Assembly: GCA_965248255.1 (NCBI GenBank) | Contig: CBDFIW010000002.1 | Span: forward strand, 806,001-870,000 | Direction of reading: 5' to 3' | DNA length: 64,000 nt | Origin: JAKZVK01 sp965248255 | GTDB taxonomy: Bacteria > Acidobacteriota > Terriglobia > Bryobacterales > UBA6623 | Part shown: piece after piece, positions 43,303-52,883 of the stretch | Position numbering within the stretch: the stretch's first letter is position 1 | How the letters are laid out: each line of letters begins with the position of its first letter | The notes under the pieces: model-generated | Database searches by the model: none | Told to the model about the DNA's origin: nothing | Seen by the model: only the letters and a program-made list of their open reading frames with translations | Program-made: the position numbers and the translations under genes

Positions 43303-45753
43303 ATGCGGATGGAAATCCTCGCGAAATCTGTGTTGACGGAAAGGCAATCCCGGAATCATGGTTACGGGGGCCGGCCGCGCGGCCTTCACGTCGTTTCGCG
43401 ACCCAGCAAACAAGAGAGATCTGGGCGTCAATCTTCTTCTCCGATCTTTTCTCCGGTTCTGATCGCCACAATCCTTGTGATGCTGGGCGCGCCGCTAGCC
43501 CCAGTTTTTCCTCAATCGCAACAGCAATCGGACGAAGCTGCCCGGGCCATTCTTGAACAAAACTGTATCGCCTGTCACGGCGAGGCAAAGGCGGGTGGTC
43601 TGGACATGCGAAGTACGGAGACCCTCCTACAAGGTGGCAAGAGCGGAACGGCCGTCGTGCCTGGCGAGGCTCTGCGCAGCTTGCTGTACAAGGCGGCCTC
43701 CCATGCGGGCGCATTGAAGATGCCGCCTGGGGCAGGGCCATTGCCGGCCGCGGATCTCAGCATTCTGGGTGACTGGATCAATCAAGCCGAGTCGTGGAAG
43801 CCTCACTCGGATGAGCCCGTGTTTACCGACGCACAAAAGTCCTTCTGGTCCTTCCAGCCAATCCGCGACCCGAAGCCCCCGAAGATCGAGAACGACGAGT
43901 GGGCCAAATCCGACCTAGACCGTTTTGTTCTCGCCAAGTTGAACGAGCACGGGCTCTCACCCGCGCCACCGGCCGATAAGCTGACTCTCATTCGACGCCT
44001 GACGTATGATCTGACCGGCTTGCCCCCTACTCCCGAAGAGATCCAGACCTTTCTGGCCGAGTCTTCGGAGAAAAGCACGGACGGAAAAGACGCCTATTCT
44101 TCATCCCCGTGGGCCAAGCTTGTGGATAGGCTCTTGGCATCACCGCACTACGGCGAGCGCTGGGGCCGCCACTGGTTAGACGTAGTCCGATACGCGGACA
44201 CCGGCGGTAGCGAAGGCAACTATGTCATGCCTTATGCCTACCGATATCGTGACTACGTAGTCCGCGCGTTTAATCAGGACAAACCCTATAACGACTTTAT
44301 TATCGAGCAACTCGCGGGTGACCTGCTCCCGGCCACAAAAGACTTGGATCTTGGGCTTCAACGCATCATAGCGACAGGTTTCTTGATGCTGGGACCCAAA
44401 GGTACGAGTGAAGCAGACAAAGAGCAGTTGCGTTTGGACATCGCCGACGAGCAGATCGAGGTCACAGGCAAAGCGTTCCTGGGGCTGACCGTGTCTTGTG
44501 CGCGCTGCCATGACCATAAGTTTGACCCTATTCCTACACGGGACTACTATTCCCTAGCCGGTATCTTTATGAGCACCGAGACGTTGGCTGATCGCGAAAT
44601 GTTCTCGATGTGGTGGCAATACCCGGTCTTAGAGATTCCGGGCGGAGAGAAGGTCACCGCCATGGCGCCGAAAGAGGGCCAGCCGACCGACCTCCGCGTG
44701 CACATTCGCGGCAACCACAACAACCTGGGCAAAGAGGCGCCGCGCGGCTTCCCTCGAATCATCGCCGGCAACCAGCCTTCCGGGATCAGTGACCAGGAAA
44801 GCGGACGCCTGCCGTTGGCTCGATGGATTGCCAGTCCCGAAAACCCACTTACAGCCCGAGTGATGGTCAATCGAATCTGGCAGGGTCATTTCGGAGTCGG
44901 CTTGGTGGCGACGAGTAACAATTTCGGATCCACGGGCGAAAGGCCGTCACACCCCGAACTGCTGGATTGGCTGGCCTCACGTTTCATCGAGAGCAAGTGG
45001 TCCATGAAGGCAATCCACCGCCTCATCCTGCTCTCCAACACCTACCAGATGCGGAGTCTCCCTGATGAACAAGGCCTGAGAGTGGATCCTGACAATCGGC
45101 TTCTATCGCGGATGCCCCGGCGGCGGCTCGACGCCGAGGAGCTGAGAGATTCGATCCTATCCATCAATGGTGAGCTTGACCGCACCGTCGGGGGAGATAT
45201 CTTCGATTGGCGGAACAATAACGAGACCGTCGATGAGGAAAGAGGATTGTTCTCTGCTTCCATTGGAGGACAAGGCTTTAAGGCTTACCAGAGCCGCCGC
45301 CGTAGCATCTACCTTCCGGTAGTACGTAACATATTGCCTGATGTCTTCCAACTATTCGACTTCCCTGACGCCAGTTCCGTAGCTGCAAAGCGCGACGAGA
45401 CGACCGTGCCCCTGCAAGCTTTGTTTCTAATGAACAGCCCCTTCGTGCGGGAGCAGTCTCTGCACTTTGCCAAGCAATTGCTCGAAGGCATTTCGCAGGA
45501 CCCGTTGTTTGAAACGCTCTACCAGCTCGGTCTGGCGCGCGAAAAAGACGAGGACCGCCTGCGTTTGGCCCATCTAAGGGTCCTGGGAAGGGCGCCCACC
45601 GAGGAAGAACTTGCGCAGGTGGTCAACTTCTTGAACGAATATGTTGAGCGGACGAAGTCCGGGGGACAGTCCACGGAGCAGGCGCGACTGGCCGCCTGGC
45701 AAAGTTACTGCCAAACACTGTTCTGTATGAACGAGTTTCTCTACATTGACTAA
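43303..45753 (+). CDS. PSCyt1/DUF1549/DUF1553 cytochrome protein
   Basis: An 816-residue exported protein. A membrane/signal segment (PVLIATILVMLGAPLAPV) follows a basic leader. The planctomycete cytochrome c domain has one heme site, CIACH, then DUF1549 (LDRFVLAKLNEHGLSPAPP, RWGRHWLDVVRYADTGG, FLGLTVSCARCHDHKFDPI with a second CxxCH) and DUF1553 (RVMVNRIWQGHFG, HPELLDWLASRF, TTVPLQALFLMNSPFV). These are thought to oxidise or process polysaccharide-derived substrates together with the DUF1501 partner, here at 46389. The upstream part of the leader may be over-extended. Confidence 0.9.
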   Translation: MRMEILAKSVLTERQSRNHGYGGRPRGLHVVSRPSKQERSGRQSSSPIFSPVLIATILVMLGAPLAPVFPQSQQQSDEAARAILEQNCIACHGEAKAGGLDMRSTETLLQGGKSGTAVVPGEALRSLLYKAASHAGALKMPPGAGPLPAADLSILGDWINQAESWKPHSDEPVFTDAQKSFWSFQPIRDPKPPKIENDEWAKSDLDRFVLAKLNEHGLSPAPPADKLTLIRRLTYDLTGLPPTPEEIQTFLAESSEKSTDGKDAYSSSPWAKLVDRLLASPHYGERWGRHWLDVVRYADTGGSEGNYVMPYAYRYRDYVVRAFNQDKPYNDFIIEQLAGDLLPATKDLDLGLQRIIATGFLMLGPKGTSEADKEQLRLDIADEQIEVTGKAFLGLTVSCARCHDHKFDPIPTRDYYSLAGIFMSTETLADREMFSMWWQYPVLEIPGGEKVTAMAPKEGQPTDLRVHIRGNHNNLGKEAPRGFPRIIAGNQPSGISDQESGRLPLARWIASPENPLTARVMVNRIWQGHFGVGLVATSNNFGSTGERPSHPELLDWLASRFIESKWSMKAIHRLILLSNTYQMRSLPDEQGLRVDPDNRLLSRMPRRRLDAEELRDSILSINGELDRTVGGDIFDWRNNNETVDEERGLFSASIGGQGFKAYQSRRRSIYLPVVRNILPDVFQLFDFPDASSVAAKRDETTVPLQALFLMNSPFVREQSLHFAKQLLEGISQDPLFETLYQLGLAREKDEDRLRLAHLRVLGRAPTEEELAQVVNFLNEYVERTKSGGQSTEQARLAAWQSYCQTLFCMNEFLYID

Positions 45754-45793
45754 ATTAAAGCGTCAGTTCGGGCCTAGGCCTCTGGGGTTTGGC

Positions 45794-46249
45794 ATGCGTA
45801 TCTTGGAAGTCCTTCTCGCCGGCTTCGGTGCTATTGCTGCCGGATGGGCTTCTTGGAACTGGTGGACCTACCTGCACTCGGCAACCTATGCCGCGACCCT
45901 TCGAGCTGAGAGTGTTTGGCCCCTACCCGCTGGATATCTGCTTGAGATGACGGCGCTCGGTGTGGCTGGGCTTGTTAGCGTTTCGGCAAACCGCACTTCT
46001 TCACCGCCGTTATGGGACAACGTGACATGGGCGATCGCCGGCGTCTTCTTGAGTCTCGCGGTGCTTGGAGCCTGGAGCATTGGCCCGTCAGTAGTGCCCG
46101 CGCTCCTGGCGCTAGTCGCGGCTGCGATACTGGCCGGCGTTCGTCGGAGACAAAAGGTGTCGACGCAGGTTGGCTGGTTCGCTGGCGGCGTGATGGGGCA
46201 AGCTGTGATCATGCTGTTAGCGATTTTTTTGCTCCACAGAGTCGGCTAA
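45794..46249 (+). CDS. Hypothetical four-helix membrane protein
   Basis: A 151-residue protein with about four hydrophobic helices (VLLAGFGAIAAGWASWNWW, YLLEMTALGVAGLVSV, WAIAGVFLSLAVLGAW, GGVMGQAVIMLLAIFLL). No known family. It lies between the PSCyt1 and DUF1501 genes on the same strand, so it may be a membrane partner of that system. The ATG at 45794 is preferred to a TTG at 45746 that overlaps the previous gene. Confidence 0.7.
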   Translation: MRILEVLLAGFGAIAAGWASWNWWTYLHSATYAATLRAESVWPLPAGYLLEMTALGVAGLVSVSANRTSSPPLWDNVTWAIAGVFLSLAVLGAWSIGPSVVPALLALVAAAILAGVRRRQKVSTQVGWFAGGVMGQAVIMLLAIFLLHRVG

Positions 46250-46305
46250 GTTACCTGCGTGGGTCGTCGTGTTACAATCCCAGCGTTACGGCTGACATCG
46301 TAGCT

Positions 46306-46392
46306 GTGCTCATTGAAGAACGTGATCGGTTGGATCGGGCGATTGCGGTGTTGCAGACTAAAACCCCAGGCAGACCGGAGACGAAAGCATGA
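46306..46392 (+). CDS. Very small ORF coupled to the DUF1501 gene
   Basis: A GTG-started frame of 28 codons, VLIEERDRLDRAIAVLQTK, ends TGA overlapping the next ATG by 4 bases (ATGA). The sequence looks like a short amphipathic helix of a type seen in front of other genes in related genomes. It may be a real micro-protein or a leader that couples translation to DUF1501. Evidence is only the overlap and helix pattern. Confidence 0.4.
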   Translation: MLIEERDRLDRAIAVLQTKTPGRPETKA

Positions 46393-47828
46393 AAGAATTG
46401 TCCGTAGATTGCAGTCTCAGCGGTCTGGGGATGGCCCGCCGCGAGATATTGCGCCGGTTTGCCTGTGGATTCGGGTACTTGGCATTTTTGGGATTGGCCG
46501 CTGAGGAACTGAGCGCCGCGGAAGGGACCGCAGGATCCGTAAATCCGCTGGCGCCCCGAAAACCACAGTTTGCTGCCAAAGCCAATCGGATCATCTTCCT
46601 CTTTATGGGTGGCGGCGTATCCCATGTCGACACGTTCGATCCCAAGCCAACGCTGACCCGGCTGGACGGTCAGCCCATGCCGGGTGCTAAGCCGCAGATC
46701 ACATTTGGTCAAACCGGCAACTTAATGAAGTCCCCATGGGAGTTCCGAAGGTACGGGGAGAGTGGGACCGAGGTCAGCGACCTATTTCCGCACGTCGGCG
46801 CCTGCATGGATGATATCTGCGTCATCCGCTCCATGCACTCTGACTCGGTCACGCACGGGGGGGCGATGTTGCAGCTAACCACGGGCAACGGAATCTTCAC
46901 GCGTCCCAGCCTGGGCTCTTGGATGCTTTACGGATTGGGAACAGAGAACCAGAACCTTCCTGGGTTTATCACGATTTCGCCATCGTTCCATCACGGTGGG
47001 GCCCAGCATTACGGCTCGGCTTTTCTGCCTGCGTTCTATCAGGGTACCCGGATTGGCGATGGGGCTACACCTATAGAAGAGGCAAGTATCAAGAACTTGA
47101 ATGCCGCTGACGCGCTGCAGCGCCGGCAACTCGATCTGATACAAGCGAGGAACAGGGAGCATGCCCAGTCGCGGAGTCATGATCAACGACTCGAAGCGCG
47201 CATCGAATCCTACGAGTTGGCATTTCGAATGCAGATGGAAGTCCCGGCAGTGATGGATCTTTTGACGGAAACAAAAGATGCGTTGGCGTTATACGGGATT
47301 GGAGATGAACCGACGGATGACTTTGGCCGGCAGTGCCTATTGGCGAGACGTTTCGCGGAAAAAGGAGTTCGCTTCATTCAGGTGTCAAATAGTTACCCGC
47401 GGGCCTGGTGGGACCAACATAGCGATCTCTACAAAGGACATGCGGGAAACGCTTCGAAGGTCGATAAGCCGATCGCCGGCTTACTGAAGGATCTGAAACA
47501 GCGCGGGATGCTGGACGATACGCTGGTAATTTGGGGCTCGGAGTTTGGCCGCAGTCCCGCCGGCCAGGGACAAGATGGCCGCGACCATAACAACTATGGA
47601 TTCACGATTTGGATGGCGGGAGGCGGCGTAAAGGGAGGCATGACGTATGGGGCGACTGATGAATTTGGGTGGTACGCAGTGGAAAACAAGGTGCATATCC
47701 ATGATTTTCACGCTACGGTCCTGCATCTAATGGGTCTGGATCACACAAAGCTGACCTATCGTTATGCCGGCCAGGACTTCCGTCTGACCAACGTCTCTGG
47801 CAATGTTCATCATGCCATCATGGCCTGA
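46389..47828 (+). CDS. DUF1501 (sulfatase-like) exported protein
   Basis: A 479-residue DUF1501 protein with a Tat-like leader (ARREILRRFACGFGYLAFLG). Conserved segments: NRIIFLFMGGGVSHVDTFDP, ICVIRSMHSDSVTHGG, QLTTGNGIFTRPSLGSWM, IWGSEFGRSPAGQGQDGRDHN and HDFHATVLHLMGLDHTKLTYR. The family has an alkaline-phosphatase/sulfatase fold and is nearly always paired with a PSCyt1/DUF1553 gene, as here. Biochemical activity is not established. Confidence 0.92.
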   Translation: MKELSVDCSLSGLGMARREILRRFACGFGYLAFLGLAAEELSAAEGTAGSVNPLAPRKPQFAAKANRIIFLFMGGGVSHVDTFDPKPTLTRLDGQPMPGAKPQITFGQTGNLMKSPWEFRRYGESGTEVSDLFPHVGACMDDICVIRSMHSDSVTHGGAMLQLTTGNGIFTRPSLGSWMLYGLGTENQNLPGFITISPSFHHGGAQHYGSAFLPAFYQGTRIGDGATPIEEASIKNLNAADALQRRQLDLIQARNREHAQSRSHDQRLEARIESYELAFRMQMEVPAVMDLLTETKDALALYGIGDEPTDDFGRQCLLARRFAEKGVRFIQVSNSYPRAWWDQHSDLYKGHAGNASKVDKPIAGLLKDLKQRGMLDDTLVIWGSEFGRSPAGQGQDGRDHNNYGFTIWMAGGGVKGGMTYGATDEFGWYAVENKVHIHDFHATVLHLMGLDHTKLTYRYAGQDFRLTNVSGNVHHAIMA

Positions 47829-47874
47829 CTGTGCTGCGACCTGATACCAGCCGTAGGCGTGAGCCGGCGCTGAG

Positions 47875-49173
47875 ATGCCCCCGACCCAGCCACCCGCCGT
47901 TACCATGAAACTCCGCTGGTGGATCTGCACTCTGCTGTTCCTCGCCACGCTGATCAACTACCTGGACCGCCAAACATTCGCGGTCGCGACGCCGGCGATC
48001 GTCGAAGAGTTGGAGCTCAATAACGACGACGTCGCAAACATCAATATCGCCTTCACGTCCGCCTATATGGTCGGGCAGCTCGTCACCGGGCGCGTGATGG
48101 ACATGCTCGGCACCCGGGCCGGTTTTGTTCTCATCATGGTGTTCTGGTCCGCGTCGGGGATCCTGTGTTCGACCGCGCGCGGCATCTTCAGCCTCAGCTT
48201 CTTCCGGTTTTGCTTGGGTTTGGGCGAGGCAGGAAACTGGCCTGCCTCCGTGAAAGCTATCTCCGAATGGTTTCCGGCGAGGCAGCGCGGGCTGGGGGTG
48301 GCTTACTTCTCAGGCGGTGGCTCGGGGTTGGGTGCGATGATGGCACCGCCGCTGATCGCCCAGTTGATCTTGTGGGGCGACTGGCGCTGGTCGTTCGTCA
48401 TGATTGGGCTGACGGGCTTCGCCTGGCTGCCGTTGTGGCTATGGTTCTATCATGCTCCGCGCGAGCATTGGCTCAGTTCGCCCGACGAGCTTCAGGAGTT
48501 GGCGGAAGACCGCGCCGCCCAAGGCGACACGGGCTCAGCCGCCACGCCGCAAGGGATGTTCGCCGGCTGGGCGACAGTTCTGCGCTACCGCCAGGTCTGG
48601 GGCGTGGCGCTGGTGCGCTTCTTTTCTGACTCGATCTTGTGGTTCTACCTGCAGTGGTTGCCGAAGTACTTCGTCGACGAGCGCGGCTACAGCATGGAGG
48701 ACATTCGCGACCGGCTATGGATAGTCTTCCTCCCGGCCATCTTCGCCAGTTTTCTCGGCGGTGGCATCTCGGGGAATCTCATCAAACGCGGCTGGAGCGT
48801 CAACCGTGCCCGCAAGACCGTGATGGTGGTTACCGGGTTGGCGATGGTATCGAGTGCCGGCGTGGGGATCGTCGCCTCCGATGTGACGGCGCTGGTGCTT
48901 TCGAGCATCGCGCTACTGTCGTTCTACGCCTATTCGACCAACACGTTGACTCTCCCCACCGACATGGTGCCGCCGCGGCTGGTGGCCTCGGTGTCAGGTT
49001 TTTCGGGTATGGCGGCCGGACTCGGCAGCGTTCTTGTCACCAAGCTCGTCGGCCATGTTGCCGACACCTATTCGTTCACGCCCGTCTTCGTCATGGTTGG
49101 GATCCTGCCGTTGCTCTCACTGGCGATGCTGCTGTTGGTGACGGGCCCCGTCAAGCGAGTCGTCACGGAGTAA
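47875..49173 (+). CDS. MFS transporter, sugar-acid (hexuronate-type) permease
   Basis: A 432-residue permease with 12 predicted helices of the anion:cation symporter family. The start of helix 1 reads WWICTLLFLATLINYLDRQT, a signature of ExuT/GudP-like carriers, and FRFCLGLGEAGNWPASVKAI lies in helix 4-5. It likely imports hexuronates or aldonates by proton symport. The ATG at 47905 is an alternative start. The minus-strand enolase-superfamily enzyme at 51672-52883, which resembles sugar-acid dehydratases, may use the imported substrate. Confidence 0.88.
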   Translation: MPPTQPPAVTMKLRWWICTLLFLATLINYLDRQTFAVATPAIVEELELNNDDVANINIAFTSAYMVGQLVTGRVMDMLGTRAGFVLIMVFWSASGILCSTARGIFSLSFFRFCLGLGEAGNWPASVKAISEWFPARQRGLGVAYFSGGGSGLGAMMAPPLIAQLILWGDWRWSFVMIGLTGFAWLPLWLWFYHAPREHWLSSPDELQELAEDRAAQGDTGSAATPQGMFAGWATVLRYRQVWGVALVRFFSDSILWFYLQWLPKYFVDERGYSMEDIRDRLWIVFLPAIFASFLGGGISGNLIKRGWSVNRARKTVMVVTGLAMVSSAGVGIVASDVTALVLSSIALLSFYAYSTNTLTLPTDMVPPRLVASVSGFSGMAAGLGSVLVTKLVGHVADTYSFTPVFVMVGILPLLSLAMLLLVTGPVKRVVTE

Positions 49174-49196
49174 AGCTTGCACTTCCTGTTGATGAG

Positions 49197-49238
<42 letters not shown>

Positions 49239-49368
49239 CTCTACGTTGGTACTGCACGTAGAGTGACCCCATCGGGCGCTGATCTGCGCGTTAACAGATA
49301 AAGTAGGTGTACAGCGCAAGCCAGAGAACGATTGACACAAGCCCTTTTCTACGAACAAGGAGCCTCTC

Positions 49369-50694
49369 GTGAAGAGCACAGGATGTTTAGCCTTTTGTCT
49401 ACTTTTCGCCTCCGTTGGATCGGGTTTCGGCTTGGCTCAAACCGAAGCCGAGACTGAGCGATCCACAATCACGCCTCCCACCGGCCGCGTCCACGAGTTG
49501 CAGGTAAACAAGGGGAAAAGCGGCCGAATCGCAGATGTCCTTGCAGGCTTGATCGAGGGAGTCAAGCTGACTGCTGTTGGAGACCGGCTTATCTTCTCCG
49601 TCCGTGATGATGTACCCCGGCAAGTAGACGCTGACATTCGCCACCTGGTTCTAGTCCTTGACAACGTCCTGAAGGTTCCCAAACCTCCGAGCACGGATCC
49701 GAACGCGGGGCTGTGGGCGCGTGTGGAGCGCGTCTATCACGTGGACGCGGCAACCGTCGCCACCGCCCTCGACCAGAGCATCGAGGGCGTCAAGGTGAAG
49801 CCCGTCGGGGCGGACCGACTTGTGGTCTTCGCGGAAGGTGCATCGCAGGGCAGAAAAGTCCGGGAAATGCGGCGTCGCATCGCTCTGCTCGACTTGCCTC
49901 AACCGAAGATGAGTCTTCAAATGTGGGCTTTCCAGATGAGTGACAAGGACGCTGTCAACGTTCAGAAGGCCTCGGTCCTGCTGCGCCAGATTACCTATGA
50001 TTTCGACCAACAGATTAGCGCCGCATTCGATCGCGCCTGGGATCATATCGTTGGGCTCTTCGCGACTCACGCCGCGGAGAAGTCGATATTCGATCAAGCT
50101 CTCTATGACTACCTGACCTCAAGTGATAGGTGCATCGAAAACCAGTCGTATTGTCTGGGATACCTTGTCGGCGAAAACGCCTATCCTTCCATGGCGAAAA
50201 TGCTGGTGGCGCTCGCCCTTACACGTGAACCCGAGGGCCACATCGAAGCGCTATTGTGCGCCATGGAGTTGTCGAGCGCAGCTTCGAGGGACTCGATCTA
50301 CGGGTGCCGGTCTCGCAAGCCAAGCACCGAGCCGGAAGTCAGAGTCGGATTGGGCGCTGCACCTTCATTTCCACGTTTTCGACGAGCGCTGGATCGGCTT
50401 TACGGACGAACCCGGCGCTACCTGCTTCAAGCAGCGGTGGCGGATTTCCTTTTCTCTTACAAGTGGAGCGTTGAACACTCGAATGACTTCAGTCCCTACG
50501 GTTTCTCGCGGAGCGCGGATCAGTTGAACTCGCTGTTCTCCCCGGTGTTTGAGGCGTTCATGCGGGACCTTGAGGTGTACGTCGATCAGTTGGAGCAGCA
50601 TCCTCGCTGGGTGGAGATCACAACGAAGCTGCCCGAGAAGAAGCGGCTGAATACAGGGCTGCGAATTCGGGCGTCATTCGGGTGGCGGCCTTGA
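49369..50694 (+). CDS. Secretin-like secreted protein, N-terminal part
   Basis: A 441-residue frame with a signal peptide (GTG start, CLAFCLLFASVGSGFGLAQ; AAGGAG upstream). Two repeats, IADVLAGLIEGVKLTAVGDRL and VATALDQSIEGVKVKPVGAD followed by RIALLDLPQPKMSLQMW, resemble the N1-type ring domains of secretins. The middle part is unusual, helical and cysteine-containing. The frame ends by a shift at 50665-50682 where ATTCGGG is duplicated; the continuation is 50682-51257. Whether this is a real outer-membrane pore or only a related fold is open. Confidence 0.6.
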   Translation: MKSTGCLAFCLLFASVGSGFGLAQTEAETERSTITPPTGRVHELQVNKGKSGRIADVLAGLIEGVKLTAVGDRLIFSVRDDVPRQVDADIRHLVLVLDNVLKVPKPPSTDPNAGLWARVERVYHVDAATVATALDQSIEGVKVKPVGADRLVVFAEGASQGRKVREMRRRIALLDLPQPKMSLQMWAFQMSDKDAVNVQKASVLLRQITYDFDQQISAAFDRAWDHIVGLFATHAAEKSIFDQALYDYLTSSDRCIENQSYCLGYLVGENAYPSMAKMLVALALTREPEGHIEALLCAMELSSAASRDSIYGCRSRKPSTEPEVRVGLGAAPSFPRFRRALDRLYGRTRRYLLQAAVADFLFSYKWSVEHSNDFSPYGFSRSADQLNSLFSPVFEAFMRDLEVYVDQLEQHPRWVEITTKLPEKKRLNTGLRIRASFGWRP

Positions 50695-51257
50695 GCGGGA
50701 CGCAGGCGAAAGCGGAAGGTCGCGGCGTAAGTTATTTCGATGTTACACAACCCCCGGATCTGGCGACGCTTCTGAGCAACAAGAATACCCAAGCGGAGGC
50801 TCTCTCGATTCACCTCGGAGGGATTCCGGCTCAAGCGTTGTCTTTTCTGGCCGGGGCCATGAGCGTGCAACCGACAATCGTCGAAGTATCGCGAGGGGTG
50901 CGGCTGGCGATCACTCCTACGGCCTTGGCCACCGGATCTGCTGCCGAGCTTGTAGTGGACTTGGAGGTCGGCGAGGGTGACGCCAAACCCAAACAGGTGG
51001 GCGCCGAAGGCACCGTCGACGCCTTGGACCGAATAACGAAACACACCGTCCAAACTAAAGTTCGTGTGGAGGCACTGCGGTTATTCGAGGTTTCGACTTT
51101 CTCAAACCATGTAACCCGGCCCATTCCCGACAAGCCGTGGCCTGTTGTCGGCACTGCATGGCACGCATTCTTTGCACCCATCCCCGGGTTGAACCGGCTT
51201 TTCCTGTCTCGCCGCAAGCCGGAAACGGTTTCCCATCGAAGCCTCGTTATGGTGTAG
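50682..51257 (+). CDS. Secretin-like protein, C-terminal part (split by 11-bp duplication)
   Basis: A 191-residue frame that continues the preceding one. It ends PVVGTAWHAFFAPIPGLNRLFLSRRK and TVSHRSLVMV, like the 'P..G.IP.LG.LF......R....LLI' end of the secretin domain. Removing 11 bases between the two ATTCGGG copies (50665-50675) gives RIRVAALSGTQAKAEGRGVS and one continuous protein of about 625 residues. The GTG start is therefore probably not natural. Confidence 0.55.
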   Translation: MAALSGTQAKAEGRGVSYFDVTQPPDLATLLSNKNTQAEALSIHLGGIPAQALSFLAGAMSVQPTIVEVSRGVRLAITPTALATGSAAELVVDLEVGEGDAKPKQVGAEGTVDALDRITKHTVQTKVRVEALRLFEVSTFSNHVTRPIPDKPWPVVGTAWHAFFAPIPGLNRLFLSRRKPETVSHRSLVMV

Positions 51258-51671
51258 GCGGCTGTCGTACCGACCGCTGTCGATTTGGCTTGGAGCCTAC
51301 GGTTTCGTTACTACGGCCGGCATAAGGCCCCGAAAGCTGCATCGTCCAGAGACGAACTTAGGAAGTTTCAAACGTTTCACCAATTCATGCGTCAGTGCCT
51401 GGTGTTGCCGCCCGCCTTCCGTAAAGCGGACCAGGTGTTTTCTCAAGGTTCCGAAAGCTTGACGTTTGAACGCGTTAAGAAGGAGAATCTCTCGATGCCC
51501 GAAACGGACCAGGGCAATGGTAAGGTTCTCACACACTAACTCGAGAATTGCTCTTCCCCCGCCACGGGCTACCTACCCCCCGGGGAAAAGGCACCCCTTC
51601 GCTTGCGGCGCTGTCCCGCTGTGGTTTCTCGATCCCTTTCGGGGCGGACAATCGAGATCGGCTCCCACCTA
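51258..51671. other. Intergenic region, nothing recognised
   Basis: About 415 bases between the secretin-like and enolase-superfamily genes, which converge. Overlapping short frames on both strands have no family similarity. CCCCCGCCACGGG...CCCCCCGGGG sequence near 51555-51590 is GC-rich without a clear hairpin. Confidence 0.4.
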
Positions 51672-52883
51672 CTACGCCTCATACTTCTTCGCGGCGGCGT
51701 CATTGATCCGTATGCCCAGACCGGGACGGTCCGGCACCGTCAGATAGCCCCTGTCGAGCGCCTCGGGGGGGGGGGGGGGGGGGGGGTCGACCAGCTCGGC
51801 GCGCCAGGGCACTTCGCCGTGGGAGAACTCGAGAATCAGCGAGTTTGGCAGGCCCACGCAGATCTGCGCGGCGGCCATGTTTCCCACTGGGCTGGCCGGA
51901 CCATGCGGTGCGACCCGCAGTCCCGCGCCTTCGGCCATGGCGGAGATCTTCTTCAGCTCCAGCATGCCGCCGCAGTACTTCACGTCGGGCATCAGGATGT
52001 CGACGGCGCCGACGCCGATGTACTTGTGGTTCTGCTCCAGGCCAAAAAGGGATTCCCCACCGGCCGTCGGCATCGGCGCGGCTTGATTGATCGCCACCAG
52101 GTTCTCCAATGGCCGCGATACCTCTTCCAGCCAGAACAGATTCAGCGGTTCCAGTCGGCGAACCAAGTCGAGCCCTAACTCTAAGTCGAAGTTGCTGTGG
52201 GCATCGACCAGCACATCGGCCTCGTCTCCTATTACTTCGCGTACGGCGCGAACGCAGTCGATTCCCATCTGCGTGTACTTCTCGAACTCAGCCGGGGTCT
52301 TGGTCGCGTCGATGCCGTCGAATGGGGCGAGCTTCACGGCATCGAGGCGGGCTTCACGTGCGCTCTTGGCCATAGTCGCAAAACCCTCCGGGTCGCGCCT
52401 GTCGGTCGACCGATTGATGTTGGCGTAGTTTCGCACCGTGTCGCGGAGCTTGCCGCCAAAGAGGTGATAGGTCGGCACACCGGCGACCTGCCCTTGCAGG
52501 TCGTAGAGCGCCTGCTCGATCGCGCCGAGGGAACAGGCGGTGGCCCGCCCGAACTCCTGCCACTCCCCATGAATTCTCTGCCTTAGCCACTCGACATCGT
52601 AGATGCTCCGGCCCTTGATCAGCTCGAAGTACTCCCGCAGCTTGGCGATCTGCGGATCATCTCGACCCGCGTGCGAGGCGTCACCGATCCCACTCAGTCC
52701 GGCGTCGGTGTGGATCCGGGCGATCACCCAGTTCCCATGACGGTTGACGTGAACACGGATGATATCTAGACGCGTGACCTTGACTCGCGCGGCATAGCGG
52801 TCAGGCGGACCGCTCGTGTTGCACGCACTGCTCAGCGCGAGGGGTGCCGCAGGGATAGCCTTCAACAACTCTCGTCTCGTCAT
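51672..52883 (-). CDS. Enolase superfamily sugar-acid dehydratase-like enzyme, exported
   Basis: A 403-residue mandelate racemase/muconate-lactonizing subgroup enzyme with a Tat-like leader (MTRRELLKAIPAAPLALSSAC). Metal ligands follow the order Asp in VLVDAHSNFD, Glu in FWLEEVSRP and Glu in GGESLFG, with a Lys in DAVKLAPFDG and a His in VAPHGPASP as acid-base candidates. The family includes gluconate, rhamnonate and tartrate dehydratases. Near the C-terminus a G22 tract (51765-51786) encodes seven prolines in PPPPPPPEALDRGYLTVPD; the tail after it still matches the family. Changes in tract length would shift the frame. Confidence 0.88.
   Translation of the reverse strand: MTRRELLKAIPAAPLALSSACNTSGPPDRYAARVKVTRLDIIRVHVNRHGNWVIARIHTDAGLSGIGDASHAGRDDPQIAKLREYFELIKGRSIYDVEWLRQRIHGEWQEFGRATACSLGAIEQALYDLQGQVAGVPTYHLFGGKLRDTVRNYANINRSTDRRDPEGFATMAKSAREARLDAVKLAPFDGIDATKTPAEFEKYTQMGIDCVRAVREVIGDEADVLVDAHSNFDLELGLDLVRRLEPLNLFWLEEVSRPLENLVAINQAAPMPTAGGESLFGLEQNHKYIGVGAVDILMPDVKYCGGMLELKKISAMAEGAGLRVAPHGPASPVGNMAAAQICVGLPNSLILEFSHGEVPWRAELVDPPPPPPPEALDRGYLTVPDRPGLGIRINDAAAKKYEA
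51765..51786. repeat. G22 homopolymer inside a coding region
   Basis: Twenty-two consecutive G on the plus strand, read as CCC codons by the minus-strand enzyme gene. The length here keeps the downstream 30 codons in frame with the conserved C-terminus. Confidence 0.85.

Noticed and set aside
51285..51539. Short overlapping frames on both strands in the 51.3-51.5 kb gap
   Set aside because: Neither strand has a ribosome-binding site or a recognised domain.
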